Assembly: GCA_029931535.1 (NCBI GenBank)
Contig: JAQPZY010001232.1
Location: forward strand, 1,178,001-1,242,000
Direction: 5' to 3'
DNA length: 64,000 nt
Origin: Margaritifera margaritifera
Taxonomy: Eukaryota; Mollusca; Bivalvia; Unionida; Margaritiferidae
Of the stretch, positions 43,880 through 54,519 are shown in pieces (position 1 is the stretch's first letter; every line of letters begins with the position of its first letter). The translations under genes and the position numbers were made by a program. Under the pieces are notes generated by a model. That model saw only the letters and a list, made by a program, of their open reading frames with translations, had not been told where the DNA came from and did not search any database.

Positions 43880-45425
43880 CAAAAAATTAAAAATACAGTA
43901 CTTAGAAAATTAGCCCAAGTATGAAAGATGGCCACAGTGGTTAGTATGTTCCATAAAGCTTTGGATATTATACAAAGAAAACGAAACATTATGTCCAATA
44001 TTGTTATGATGTACGTTTTGACCTTTGAAAACTTGGGCACAAAAACTGTAACATTGTTAACACCGCCGCCGAAAAGGTAAGATCCCTGTCTGGCTATGTA
44101 CTTGACGAAACAAAAAAATTCTAACATTTAGTGACCCATTTCGGGTCACCTTTGTTATACGTCCTTCCTTTTTAGCACGTATGTTTGAAATGTATACGAT
44201 TGCATTAGAATAATGAAACCAAGAATTCTTAAATATTGGAATACCATTATGCAATAAAATGTTGTGTACGGTTTCAAAATGTTAATTTCCGCATTCAAAG
44301 ATTTTTATGGCCTCGTCCGCCGACGTAATTTAATATTTAACAAATGACTCTGGAAACTATATTCTAGCAAGTAATCAATACATGCAAAGGAGTTTCAATA
44401 TGTGACACTATTGACATTTATATGGTGTCATCTTATACAATTAATCAATTATAAAATGTAGGGAACTCACTAAAGACCAGAGACACGAGTCAAAAACAAA
44501 AATACTCTCATGATTTAAAAAAAAAACAAGTGTACAAGAAAATAATGTTATGACTACATGCTTCACTAATAGAGGGTCAGCTGAGGTCGAAGTTGCAGTA
44601 TATAAATCGCGGCATTCCTAAGGGATGGTGCTTTCCCGAACAAATCTTTGAAAGCACAAATTTAGGATTAAAAGTAGAAAATGTCAGTAGTTTATAGCTT
44701 TAATTAGAGTAATGTAAGAATAGGGGAAAGTTAATGATTTTATGGATTTTAATTATTTTTTTTGAGTACCTATCGGCTTTGACGACAAAAATATGCTAAA
44801 GGCATGTTATATGAATATTTGGATCTGGGTTATATATTTTGTGCACAAAAGTTTATAGAAAACAGAACGACTTGCCCGAGGTCCACACAAAATATGTTCA
44901 ATATTTTTGTCAATTTTCTTGAATTACCTGTGTCGCAATGACTTCAGGATGTGGCGAAGGGTACATGGCATTCCGTGCATCATATGCCATCGTGTATCTG
45001 CAATTACAAATGTTATTTATTATCCTTACCTTGGAAAACAATGGAAACCCGCCAATCCACAGGCTTTTCATTATTCCCCACCTAACGAAGTTGACGGCGG
45101 ATATTAAAATGGGTTACGCCCGTCACTACTTCCATCCGTCATACTTGTGTTTTCCTGAGCATAACTCCAAAATTGTTCAAGATATATATATATATATATA
45201 TATGAAACTTGGTACAGATATTGGTGTAGTGGTCCAGGTGTGTCTTGCTATTGACAATTCTTCAGCTCCAATATTTTATTGTTTTTTTATCCATGTGCCC
45301 ATCCACCCATTCACCCATCCATTATCAACACTTTCATTTCCGGAGCAAAACACCCCAACACCGTTGAAGATATATTTATTACATCGGGTACACTTTTTAG
45401 ACTTGTGATGTAGATGTGCCATTGA
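43880..45425. other. Upstream flank of PLAC8 without a recognised exon
   Basis: It should hold the PLAC8 5' UTR exon and promoter, but I could not locate a TATA box or first exon with confidence. A (TA)n tract (45181-45203) starts a repeat region with GAAACTTGGTACAGATAT and CATCCACCCATTCACCCATC words that continues into the 116-bp repeat. Confidence 0.35.
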
Positions 45426-45662
45426 CTGTTCACAAGTTTTCAATGTCAATATTTTAAGTGCTTTCATCCGTTTGTTCACATGTTCATACATCAGTCACAC
45501 TGTATTTATTCTTGATGGACTTTTGAGCTGAAGGCACATGTCACACAATTTTTCAATGTCAATATTTTAAATATTTTCATCCGTTTGTTCACATGTTCAT
45601 CCATCAATCACACTGTATTTTTTCTCGATGGACTGTTGTGCTGAAGACACATGTCACACAGG
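45425..45662. repeat. 116-bp tandem repeat, two copies
   Basis: TTTTCAATGTCAATATTTTAA at 45436 and 45552 starts units that share CATCCGTTTGTTCACATGTTC, CACACTGTATTT, CGATGGACT and GACACATGTCACACA. Confidence 0.85.
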
Positions 45663-45779
45663 TCGGGATTTTAAAAATTGTACAGTATTCGCATTATGTA
45701 CAGTAAAACGCATGAACTACATCATACATGTATTATCATAGGTTACAGACAATAAAATACAGCAATTTCGTACAAAAAC

Positions 45780-46106
45780 TATATAATCATATTTAATTTT
45801 AAATAATGTTTTTTTTTTTTTTCGTTTTTGTTTAAAAGTAGTAAGGGTTGTACACGATTTAATATCATTAGATAGAACATTGTATATTAAAACACGATCG
45901 TATGTAAAAGTCCTTTAAAACATTTTAGTCTTGTGTTTTACGATACTACTATCGTCTATAAAAGACCTTTGAAACATTTCAGTCTTGTGTTTTGCGATAT
46001 CTGGTTGATTGGTAGAAGATGAGCGCGTGATTCGACCATGAACTTCGGAGACTGGAGTAGAAGTATTCATATAATCTGGTGCCAGGTTGTTGTGAACTTT
46101 GTGCAT
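45780..46106 (-). pseudogene. LINE reverse transcriptase C-terminal relic with internal duplication
   Basis: On the - strand from 46106: MHKVHNNLAPDYMNTSTPVS, EVHGRITRSSST, KHKTEMFQRSFIDDSSI, then KHKTKMF, a stop, and RTFTYDRVLIYNVLSNDIKS. The VHNNLAPxY...VxxxHxRxTRSS...F(Q/K)RSFxY pattern matches the C terminus of jockey/CR1-type LINE ORF2. A block of about 20 codons (KHKT.MFQR.F) is repeated in tandem, so the fragment carries a local duplication. Confidence 0.65.
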
Positions 46107-46985
46107 GAAGACTGATTCAATGTAATTTATTCAATCTTGATTTATGGCATTAAAAGATACTTGACTCTTGTCAACTGAAATGTATTGAAAGAAAAGCTTG
46201 TTACATAGATTTGTTTTGTTTAGAGAAAAGGAATTTGGAGAATTCAGCTTCTTTATTTAGTATTTGTATGTAACCCAATGCAATACTAACGCTGGCCATT
46301 TAAAGATGCGAATTGAAACATTCTTATCTTTCATTGCTTCAAAGATCTTGAGAAAGAGAGAATTAATGATATTTGCCTAAAGGAAAAACATATTCAGCAG
46401 AACACGCCTGAAGTGTGGGGATAAGTATCCCTGCGACTGCATGCACATCGATTTTTATTTATAGTCTCTAGCCAATTATTTTTTAAGAAAGGCCTGACTT
46501 AAATGATTTCAATTGGTCTGGAAAAGAACCAGTGTGTAACGGAATAGTTCATAATAGAGGTAATGCTAGATGGATATGGTCAACACTAATGTTTAATATT
46601 TGCTCACTGATTTCGTCTAATCGAGTTGAATTTTTATGATCAACAAATTTCAGAAAAGTGAGAACATCTGAATAATAAAAGAGGAAAATTTAAAATCTGA
46701 TGCCTTCTGACAACATTTTCAAGTTACAAAATCTCTGAGTTTCTTAGTTATAGCATCATTGGGATTGTTACATACTTAAAAATAAACTGGTCTTTATTGT
46801 GCATAGATTTTAAGAAAATATATACTATTCAATCACAAATAAATAATTTATTGCTTCAAAATATTACCAACAACTTCTGAACAAATATACTAGAAGCATA
46901 GCAAGAATTTACTAAGAAGCTGAAAGTTGATTAAATTGAAAAGGTTTTATTTTAATCAATATGATATGATTCAAATATGTTAGGG
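46107..46985. other. AT-rich stretch without a gene
   Basis: No exon or element boundary was recognised. Confidence 0.4.
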
Positions 46986-46989
46986 TCAC

Positions 46990-47770
46990 AAAGGTTTTGT
47001 ATAAAAGATTGGCATGAAAAAGGCATCCATAATATTTTTGATATATTTGCACGTGACGGTTCCATCTATTTTTAAGACGAGTTAAAATGTGTGTGGACTG
47101 AAAGAAATATTCTTGGATTATTTGTCAATGATAAAACATTCATAAAAACTGGAAAGATTTATTTGGAAAGGAAATGGGGACAATTCAAGAAGAAAAAAAA
47201 CATTTTGTAGCAAGTTATGATGTTATTATCATATATTGTTTATAAATAAAAACGGATGCAGAATTTCTTATAATAATGTTATTGTTAAAAAAAAATCCCC
47301 CCCCACAAAAACAAGCACCCCCCCCCCAAACAAAAGCAACAAAAAACCGCTAGTCTATACCAGAAATAGAATAGAGAGCTTGATTATTATACAGTCAAAT
47401 ACAATTATTAACTATTTTTCTCTGTCTGCTCACATTGATGATATGACATTGAGAGATGTTTTTATTTAGAATATTGCGTACAATTTTGTATGCCAATTCA
47501 TGTCTAGACTAAGCCAGCATACTAGATAATGATAAATGTAGTTTATGTGAACTGGAGGAGTCAATTGTGCATTTATTATTTGGAATGTAGAAAAGTAAAT
47601 CATTTATGGATTAAATTTGAACAGTGGTTGTAGGATAATTGTAATATTGATAAGAAATTTAACAAACTATATTCCGAGCTGATGATCCCAGTGTTATTTA
47701 CTTTCTAATTGTAATAACAAAACATTTTATCATCAGATAAATCTGTCGAAATCCCCTTTAAATTCTGAAG
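46990..47770 (+). pseudogene. LINE ORF2 C-terminal relic (L1/Tx1-like)
   Basis: In mixed + frames: KDWHEKGIHNIFDIFARDGS, then after many breaks NDKCSLCELEESIVHLLFG, then a shifted KVNHLWIKFEQW-like segment. The C-x2-C-x7-H zinc finger and the following W..FE.W helix are typical of the zf-RVT region near the end of L1/Tx1-type ORF2. A poly-C/A patch (47297-47330) lies inside. Heavily decayed. Confidence 0.6.
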
Positions 47771-47899
47771 TTCTGCTTCATACTTTTAGTAGGTGTTTTA
47801 AAAGTTGAGAAATATATTTCAAAGGTAAAGCAGTCCATTAAACAATTCTTGTACAAATGGTGAGACATGTATACATATTTATTATACATAGTTCATAAG

Positions 47900-49436
47900 A
47901 CTCTGACCAAGCTCCATATAGATACCATGGTGACCAAGCTCCATATAGATACCATGCTGACCAAACTCCATATGATACCATGCTGACCAAACTCCATATA
48001 GACACCATGCTGACCAAACTCCATATAGATAACATGCTGACCAAACTCCATATAGATACCATACTGACCAAGCTCCATATAGATACCATGCTGACCAAAC
48101 TCCATATAGATACCATACTGACCAAACTCCATATAGATACCATACTGACCAACCTCCATATAGATACCATGCTGACCAAGCTCCATATAGATACCATACT
48201 GACCAAACTCCATATAGATACCATGCTGACCAAACTCCATATAGATACCATGCTGACCAAACTCCATATAGATACCATACTGACCAAGCTCCATATAGAT
48301 ACCATGCTGACCAAGCTCCATATATATACCATGTTGACCAATCTCCATATATATATCATGCTGACCAAGTTCCATATAGATACCATGCTGACCAAACTCC
48401 ATATAGATACCATGCTGACCAAACTCCATATATATACCATGATGACCAAGCTCCATATATATATACCATGATGACCAAGCTCCATATAGATACCATGCTG
48501 ACCAAACTCCATATAGATACCATACTGACCAAACTCCATATAGATACCATACTGACCATTCTCCATATAGATACCATACTGACCAAGCTCCATATAGATA
48601 CCATGCTGAACATTCTCCATATAGATACCATACTGACCAAGCTCCATATAGATACCATACTGACCATTCTCCATATAGATACCGTGCTGACCATTCTCCA
48701 TATAGATACCATACTGACCATTCTCCATATAGATACCATGCTGACCAAACTCCATATAGATACCATGCTGACCATTCTCCATTTAGATACCATGCTGACC
48801 AAGCTCCATATAGATACCGTGCTGACCATTCTCCATATAGATACCATGCTGACCAAGCTCCATATAGATACCATACTGACCATTCTCCATATAGATACCG
48901 TGCTGACCATTCTCCATATAGATACCATACTGACCATTGTCGATATAGATACCATGCTGACCAAACTCCATATAGATACCATGCTGACCATTCTCCATAT
49001 AGATACCATGCTGACCAAGCTCCATATAGATACCGTGCTGACCATTCTCCATATAGATACCATACTGACCAAGCTCCATATAGATACCATACTGACCATT
49101 CTCCATATAGATACCATGCTGACCAAGCTCCATATAGATACCATACTGACCAAGCTCCATATAGATACCATGCTGACCAAGCTCCATATAGATACCATGC
49201 TGACCATTCTCCATATAGATACCATACTGACCAAGCTCCATATAGATACCATTCTGACCAAACTCCATATAGAAACCATGCTGACCAAGCTCCATATTGA
49301 TACCATTTTGACCAAACTCCATTTAGATACCGTGCTGACCATTCTCCATATAGATACCATGCTGACCAAGCTCCATATGCTGACCAAGCTCCATATAGAT
49401 ACCATGCTGACCGAGCTCCATATAGATACCATGCTT
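47900..49436. repeat. 27-bp minisatellite, about 57 copies
   Basis: The unit CCATATAGATACCATGCTGA plus CCAAGCT repeats for 1.5 kb. Nearly all variation sits at three places: CATG/CATA/CGTG, and the spacer AAGCT/AAACT/ATTCT. ATTCT units are absent from the first third and alternate with the other types in the rest, a minisatellite-variant pattern. Since 27 is a multiple of three, frames of 163 to 369 codons stay open on both strands. The nine-residue repeats differ by non-synonymous changes in every frame, so I treat the array as non-coding. Confidence 0.97.
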
Positions 49437-50127
49437 AGAGCTGGAAATTTGCCAGGGCAAAACATGTATACCGTGGTTAACCTTTAATCAGCAACAATTG
49501 TAGTGAAAGAAAATTTGCTCACTGTGACATCTTTCAACTGGGGCAGTCGTTCGAAATTGCCACCTGTCCGTCAGCCCGAAGTCGGTTAAAATTACATCGA
49601 ACCCGTATAAATGACAATGTGTGTCCTGCAGACCACTAATTCTTCTCTTTGCAAATGTCGTATATTACTATTTTTGAAATTTTATGAATATAAATAATCA
49701 CTGCATATAAAGATATCGTACAAAAAATTCAACTATCTGTCAATTAAATCTGATTGAACTTTGATATATGATGTTAGAAGTATGTGAATATGTAAATAGC
49801 ACACTAAAGTAAAATAACCTGCAGCTGTGAATGCAACGTGCAAGTCAGGCGTGATTTTCATGATTTTCGTCAATGTGATTTATATGTGTGATATTATGCT
49901 TTCAATAAACCCCAAAAATATAACTTGCAGGAAGAGACAAATATTTAGTCAACAAGTTTGAGAATTGCACGGCATGTACTGTCTTTTCGCAAAATGGTGG
50001 CAGACCGTAAAACTTGTTCCTTTCCGTTCACCCGCCCATATTACTTAGCGTAACATATGACAGGTATTTCTACGAGAACACAGGCAGTGATTGCACGGGT
50101 CCATCCACGAGGAAATATGCGCCAGAC
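49437..50127. other. Spacer between minisatellite and LINE
   Basis: No gene was recognised. The text after 50040 may be 5' LINE sequence, but the first secure match is at 50128. Confidence 0.35.
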
Positions 50128-51593
50128 CTAAATAATTATAATAATATCTCGATTCAAAAATTAAAATCCTTATTATCTAATTTTAACTTGATCGATTCTT
50201 TTCGCAAATTAAATCCTTCAACTAAATTATATACATGGCACAGAAACACCCAAGACCCGTCATTACCTTTACTAGGCAGCAGAATAGATTTTATATTTCT
50301 AAAAACATAGCGGATTTTCTTATTAATACCCAAATTTTCATTGTACTCAATCAGACCATGACGCAGTAATTCTATCTATACTAGGCAACTTTTCATTATC
50401 ATATGGTAAAAGCTACTGGAAATGGTAATAACTCCCATTTAAGCCATACCATATTAAAAACACTAATCACAGACCTTTTAAATAGAGAATTAAAATTTAC
50501 CCCTTGTTTCCAAATCCCACATTGTTAATCTTTTAGCCTGTAGCCAAAATTGGTATACTGCAACCGTGATAGACCTTCCTAAACATTAATATACTTTAAT
50601 CAACAGAAACATATTTACGTTCCTGTGGAATTAAAAATTTGAACCCCTTACGAGGGCCGTATGTGTTAACTCTCTCCAAGACGATGGTTTAAATATTCCT
50701 CATTTAGAATGTAAAATAAGAGCAATACGTATCCAACGTATATAAAAACTATTCGATGATGATTATTCAGCCAAACGGAAATTCTTTGCAAGGTATTGGA
50801 TTGGTTTGCAACTAAGATCTTTCAACCCCAATTAAGGCCTCAATAAGCATACTCATACTCTATACGTATCCCAATTTTATGAAAAGTGCATAACAGTTTT
50901 TAAGAATTTTCATGAAAATAACCCCACTTTCATTTTTGGACAAGCTCTACAAAGATCATTTACCGACGACAACTTCAAAATTTCCTTCTAGAACCCAAGA
51001 TCCAAAAATTGTATGACCTATATTTCCCCAACGTCGGGAAAAACCTACATAATAAATTCATGGACCCCATCACTAGAGATGTGTGTTTCAAAACTATATA
51101 TGATATTTTGCCCGTTAATTATAATATGTTTTTTAAAGGAATTTCTAAATCTAAATTATGCACTTTTTGTGGTGGTATCGAAACTGTAGACCATTTATTT
51201 TTCGAGTGCAAACTAGTATTTCCCTTACAACACCTAGTAATTAAATGGTTGATGAAACTATCGAGAAACTCTTTCAATACCTTCTACACATTCCTTAAAT
51301 TCGATCTTTTCCCGAAAGAAGCTTCGTTCCCGGAACCTGAATTCGAGGACCTGTGCCTCCTATCATGTGCTGAATACAAATATGCCATATGGATTAAACG
51401 TATTCGTGCATATTATCATAAAGAAGCTGTCACCAGTAATACACTGATATCCTTCTTTCTTTCCAGGTTAAAATGCAGAATCAGAACTGACTTTTTCCGA
51501 CTGAATCTCGTTCATTTCTTTGATAAATCGTGTTTAGTTGGATTATTCTGCTCCCTTAATAACTTCGAATTAGAAATTGACATAAGCCTATAA
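50128..51593 (+). pseudogene. L1/Tx1-like LINE with the RT core deleted
   Basis: 50128-50310 encodes the end of the endonuclease domain: LKSLLSNFNLIDSFRKLNPS, TWHR, GSRIDFIFL, then in a shifted frame a SDHDAVILSI-like block and GKSYWKWNNSHL. The RT core is missing. The sequence resumes near 50520 with LLACSQNWYTATVIDLPKH, FTFLWN, VNSLQDDGLNIPHLECKIRA, and runs into a 194-codon open frame (51009-51593) containing CTFCGGIETVDHLFFECKL (zf-RVT zinc knuckle). The deletion between about 50470 and 50520 removes roughly the whole polymerase domain. The long final frame is undisrupted, so decay is moderate. Confidence 0.8.
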
Positions 51594-51612
51594 ATAAATC
51601 GCAACTTAGAAT

Positions 51613-51707
51613 GGCATACCTTACCTGTTTCACTATACCTTACCTGTTTCACTATACCTTACCTGTTTCACTATACCTTACCTGTTTCACTATACCTTAC
51701 CTATTCC
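51613..51707. repeat. 19-bp tandem repeat, five copies, 3' of the LINE
   Basis: ACTATACCTTACCTGTTTC repeats five times with the last unit diverged (CTATTCCGTT). It directly follows the LINE ORF end and may be its 3' tail. Confidence 0.9.
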
Positions 51708-51769
51708 GTTATACCTCAGCTCAAATATATTCTCAAATGCAATAATTATAAGAAAAATTGTCTTACCTT

Positions 51770-52835
51770 TGTCGATCGGAGCTATACGCTCTTCATTTTG
51801 GACACGCCACTGCCCCTTCTTGCTTCGCAGCAATCGTCTGTTGCTATTCCAGCAAGACCGAAGTGTAGGACACGACAGCCCCCAGTGCCATCGACCCGCT
51901 GGTAACTCACCACTTTTCCTGTCTCAATGGCAGAAGAGGCTCAAGAAATATCGCACGCGCGATACCCCTCTCCCTCGGCCGGGACCAGCTGGTCCTCACC
52001 CCAACCCACAAACATATCACAGCTTCTTCGGTTGGAATGGCCAAAGAGCGTGGACACCAGAACAAATGGGACAGAAATTCATTTCCGCGGGTCATCATCT
52101 AGGACGAGATCTGCACAGTCCCCCGCCACATGCTCGACGAGGGCCAATTCCCGCTTTTTGCCAGAGAGCTACAACATGACTGGCTGCGCGCGACCGCGGA
52201 AAGTGAGGGCTACTACGAAGGAAGACTACCGTGCCAAGGACGAGGCCGTTAAAACCTACAAAAGAGAATATGCCTCAAAATCTAACAGGGCCCAGTGTCA
52301 GGATATGCGCACGACCCTTCTCGCCTGCGGCCGCTGGAACTCCTTTGAGGATCGATAGAATCCCGCTGATATGTTCGTGGTTTCCTGCACCACTGTGCGT
52401 GGCAGGGTCCAACATTTGCTGTTTGAGCACCACAGAAAGCACTATCTAGATAGGTCGGTACCCCGCCAATAACATCCTGGAGGGACAGACGGTGCGACAA
52501 CATCTTAGTACTAATACCTGGCCTGCCCGGTAGGTTTCGCTTGTGCTATATGACATTGTCGAGATACCCATTACCGCCTTGAACCAGTGGTGCACGGCCC
52601 TCTGCCTCTGGTGTTCCCGGAGCCGTCTGACTGGCGCTTTTGTTACGCCGCGACTGTACACAGCTCACAGGGGCTGACCGTTGAGTGCCCACGACGTGTG
52701 TGGATTGCCGACGACTATCTCCAGTGGAGCAATCTCGCGTATCTGGCTGTGTCTCGTGTGGAGTACCTTTCTCATCTCGAGCGTGTCGCTGTGCCACCGG
52801 CCGATGGAGCCGAGGCTAAGCATGTGCCTACTTAG
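51770..52835 (+). pseudogene. SF1/Pif1-like helicase, broken (large-DNA-virus-like)
   Basis: Read across three + frames: PGPAGPHPNPQTYHSFFGWN, PEQMGQKF; after one extra T, PRVII*DEICTVPRHMLD (Walker B DE, with TAG where tryptophan is expected); DEGQFPLFARELQHDWL (motif III); AKDEAVKTYKREYASKSNRA and DMRTTLLACGRWNSF; ADMFVVSCTTVRGRVQHLLF; finally YAATVHSSQGLTV and WSNLAYLAVSRVEYLSHLER (motifs V and VI). The order is that of a superfamily 1 DNA helicase of the kind found in large eukaryotic DNA viruses and in virus-like insertions in fungal and animal genomes. Frameshifts, stops and a deletion before motif III show it is dead. GC content is far above the surroundings, pointing to a foreign origin. 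Helitron or other Pif1 sources cannot be excluded. Confidence 0.6.
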
Positions 52836-53035
52836 CAGATAATCCACCAGGTTATCCAAAAGAAGCTTGTCGCCTATAAGCAGCGGGACAAAGCCAGTGG
52901 TTGCGTTGCAACCTGCGCAGAACTGCTGAAGGTCAATGACGTGCTCCACCTCATGCAACAGCAAAATAATTGTAGTGCCGCCTGCAGAATCGAAATGCAC
53001 GTTGGTCGAAGCAAAGCTCAATGCGATTATTGACC
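52836..53035 (+). pseudogene. Cysteine-bearing segment after the helicase, HNH-nuclease-like
   Basis: In the frame of the helicase end, after its TAG at 52833-52835, the text reads QIIHQVIQKKLVAYKQRDKA, LLKVNDVLHLMQQQNNCSAA, CRIEMHV, then decays. The K-L-V-x-Y-K-x-x-D ... N-N-C-x-x-C pattern recalls the start of HNH-type nuclease domains that follow such helicases in virus-like loci. The histidine/asparagine half is not visible. This assignment rests on recollection of the pattern and needs a profile search. Confidence 0.35.
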
Positions 53036-53520
53036 ACGTATCCAATGCTCTGTACGACAACACTACCTCCGAAGATGAATGCACACTCATCCTCGACGAG
53101 AATGACAAGTATGTAGCTATAAAAAATTATATAAGATCTTCCGCGCAGAAGGCACACACTTCCGTCGCCATCGACGAAAATGCAAAAAATGAGTTAATTG
53201 CCCGCGCAAACGACGAGGCCTGCTCGGAGCTCTTGATAAAAACTGACTGCGCTTGGGAATTCATGATAAGCTGCGTGGTGTATCGCTGGCTGGCGGGCTC
53301 GTTGAACAACAGTTTTCCGACTCGAGACCTATCTCCATACGCCATGGACCTACCCACTGATCGCCAACACATCATGATCCTAAGAGGAGTAACTACAACA
53401 ATAAGTGAACATGAGTTATTTGCCGAACTGATAGCTTCCGTTAATTCATTCTCTGTTATGAAAGTCGGCTGTGATGGGTCGTTAGACGAAACTGATCATG
53501 TACATACGAGCAGTTACTAA
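52936..53520 (+). CDS. Intact 194-residue ORF of unknown function in GC-rich patch
   Basis: ATG at 52936, TAA at 53518-53520, no interruption. The N terminus overlaps the decaying segment above in another frame, so the true start may be later. The product is acidic, with EDECTLILDENDKYVAIKNY, ANDEACSELLIKTDCAWEF and a C-terminal half with LAGSLNNSFPTRDLSPYAMD and EHELFAELIASVNSFSVMKV. Codon third positions are GC-rich, as in the adjoining helicase relic and unlike the genome around it. No signal peptide, membrane segment or known motif was seen. A hairpin follows 34 bases after the stop. It may be a remnant gene of the same foreign element. Confidence 0.45.
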   Translation: MTCSTSCNSKIIVVPPAESKCTLVEAKLNAIIDHVSNALYDNTTSEDECTLILDENDKYVAIKNYIRSSAQKAHTSVAIDENAKNELIARANDEACSELLIKTDCAWEFMISCVVYRWLAGSLNNSFPTRDLSPYAMDLPTDRQHIMILRGVTTTISEHELFAELIASVNSFSVMKVGCDGSLDETDHVHTSSY

Positions 53521-53554
53521 GCACTTAATTCTCTGGGGGTGACTGCTATGTATA

Positions 53555-53594
53555 GTTTGAATTACCTCCAGAATTTCGGAGGTTGAATTCAAAC
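53555..53594 (+). terminator. Strong hairpin downstream of the 194-residue ORF
   Basis: GTTTGAATTACCTCC (53555-53569) and GGAGGTTGAATTCAAAC (53578-53594) pair with an 8-base loop and a small bulge. Hairpins at mRNA 3' ends are a known rule in mimivirus-type viruses; applying it here is inference. It could equally be an unrelated palindrome. Confidence 0.4.
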
Positions 53595-53599
53595 ACGTG

Positions 53600-54300
53600 A
53601 TCATGATCAGAGCAGACGCCAACCCGCACATCCGACCGTAATAAAAGGAATTAATTATGTCTGGCACAGTCTAAGTGCATTACCCAGAGGATGGACTGTC
53701 CTAGGGACTGACAAATAGGGGCTACCAAACATCCTTTTGTAACATTTGTATGGCATATAACTGCTAGGGTGGTGAGCCGTACCCCCTCTCGCTTCTCATT
53801 TTGTTGGCCCCACCGACCCTCAACTATTCGTCCTGATAACGCTTCCACCGCGGCCACTGTAATGGCCTGTTGGGGATTTCACATCGGAAACCCCTGGTGA
53901 AAGCGTTACTTTTTTATTTGAGCTAGTATGGTCGCCTACCCGACTGCTACAGTTGGAACTTTTTTACACTGGTTTTAACCTGTAAACAACATTCATTAGT
54001 GTAGGAAAATTAGATCACTTAAGCTACATTACCGTGGGGTGGTTCAGAATGAGTAAAACAAATAAACAACATCGAGCAAGTTGCATAAACAAACCACGGG
54101 CACAACCAGAGATTTGCAGGGAAGACAAAATGTCTAAACTGGTTTGAACTTAATACTGTCATTTGCATCATGAAAAGTTGATCGCTGTGATCTACATTCC
54201 CATGGTTGGTTCAGGATGATGCAAGGAACACACTAAATTCCATGAACATATAATGACTAAAGTTTACAGCAGCGACAGTAGAACGAAACATTGACAGTTG
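53600..54300. other. Transition from GC-rich patch to normal AT-rich sequence
   Basis: No gene was recognised. GC content drops after about 53900. Confidence 0.35.
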
Positions 54301-54316
54301 TGTTAATCCGGCTCGT

Positions 54317-54499
54317 TTAGTTTGGTGCTTTACGGCATAGCAATAGAAGTAGGTTATTTAGTGCAGAGCCAATCGAAGTAAAGTGCCTTGCCCAAGGACA
54401 CACCATGGTAGCTGACCCAGGCTTGTCCAACGGTAGGATTCTAACCCACATCCTTTCGGTCGCGAGTCCTGCACGCTAACCACTGAGCCACTGCGGCTC
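54317..54499 (-). mobile_element. tRNA-derived SINE with 12-bp target duplication
   Basis: A perfect AATCCGGCTCGT duplication flanks it (54305-54316 and 54500-54511). On the - strand the head shows an A box (GTGGCTCAGTGGTTAGCG) and a B box (GTGGGTTAGAATCC), and the body includes GTCCTTGGGCAAGGCACTTT, a motif shared by several animal tRNA-SINE families. The element is 183 bp. The undamaged duplication suggests a fairly recent insertion. Confidence 0.9.
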
Positions 54500-54519
54500 A
54501 ATCCGGCTCGTACAGGCAA

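Noticed and set aside
44938..45408. 156-codon + strand frame
   Set aside because: It runs through a (TA)n tract and the CATCCACCCATTCACC repeat; no recognisable domain.
47838..49487. Several long open frames (163-369 codons) on both strands with nine-residue repeats
   Set aside because: They are produced by a 27-bp minisatellite whose length is a multiple of three. Multiple frames are open at once and the variants are non-synonymous in each.
51769..52179. 136-codon + strand frame as an independent gene
   Set aside because: Only its middle part matches the helicase; the rest is a shifted-frame shadow of the broken helicase.
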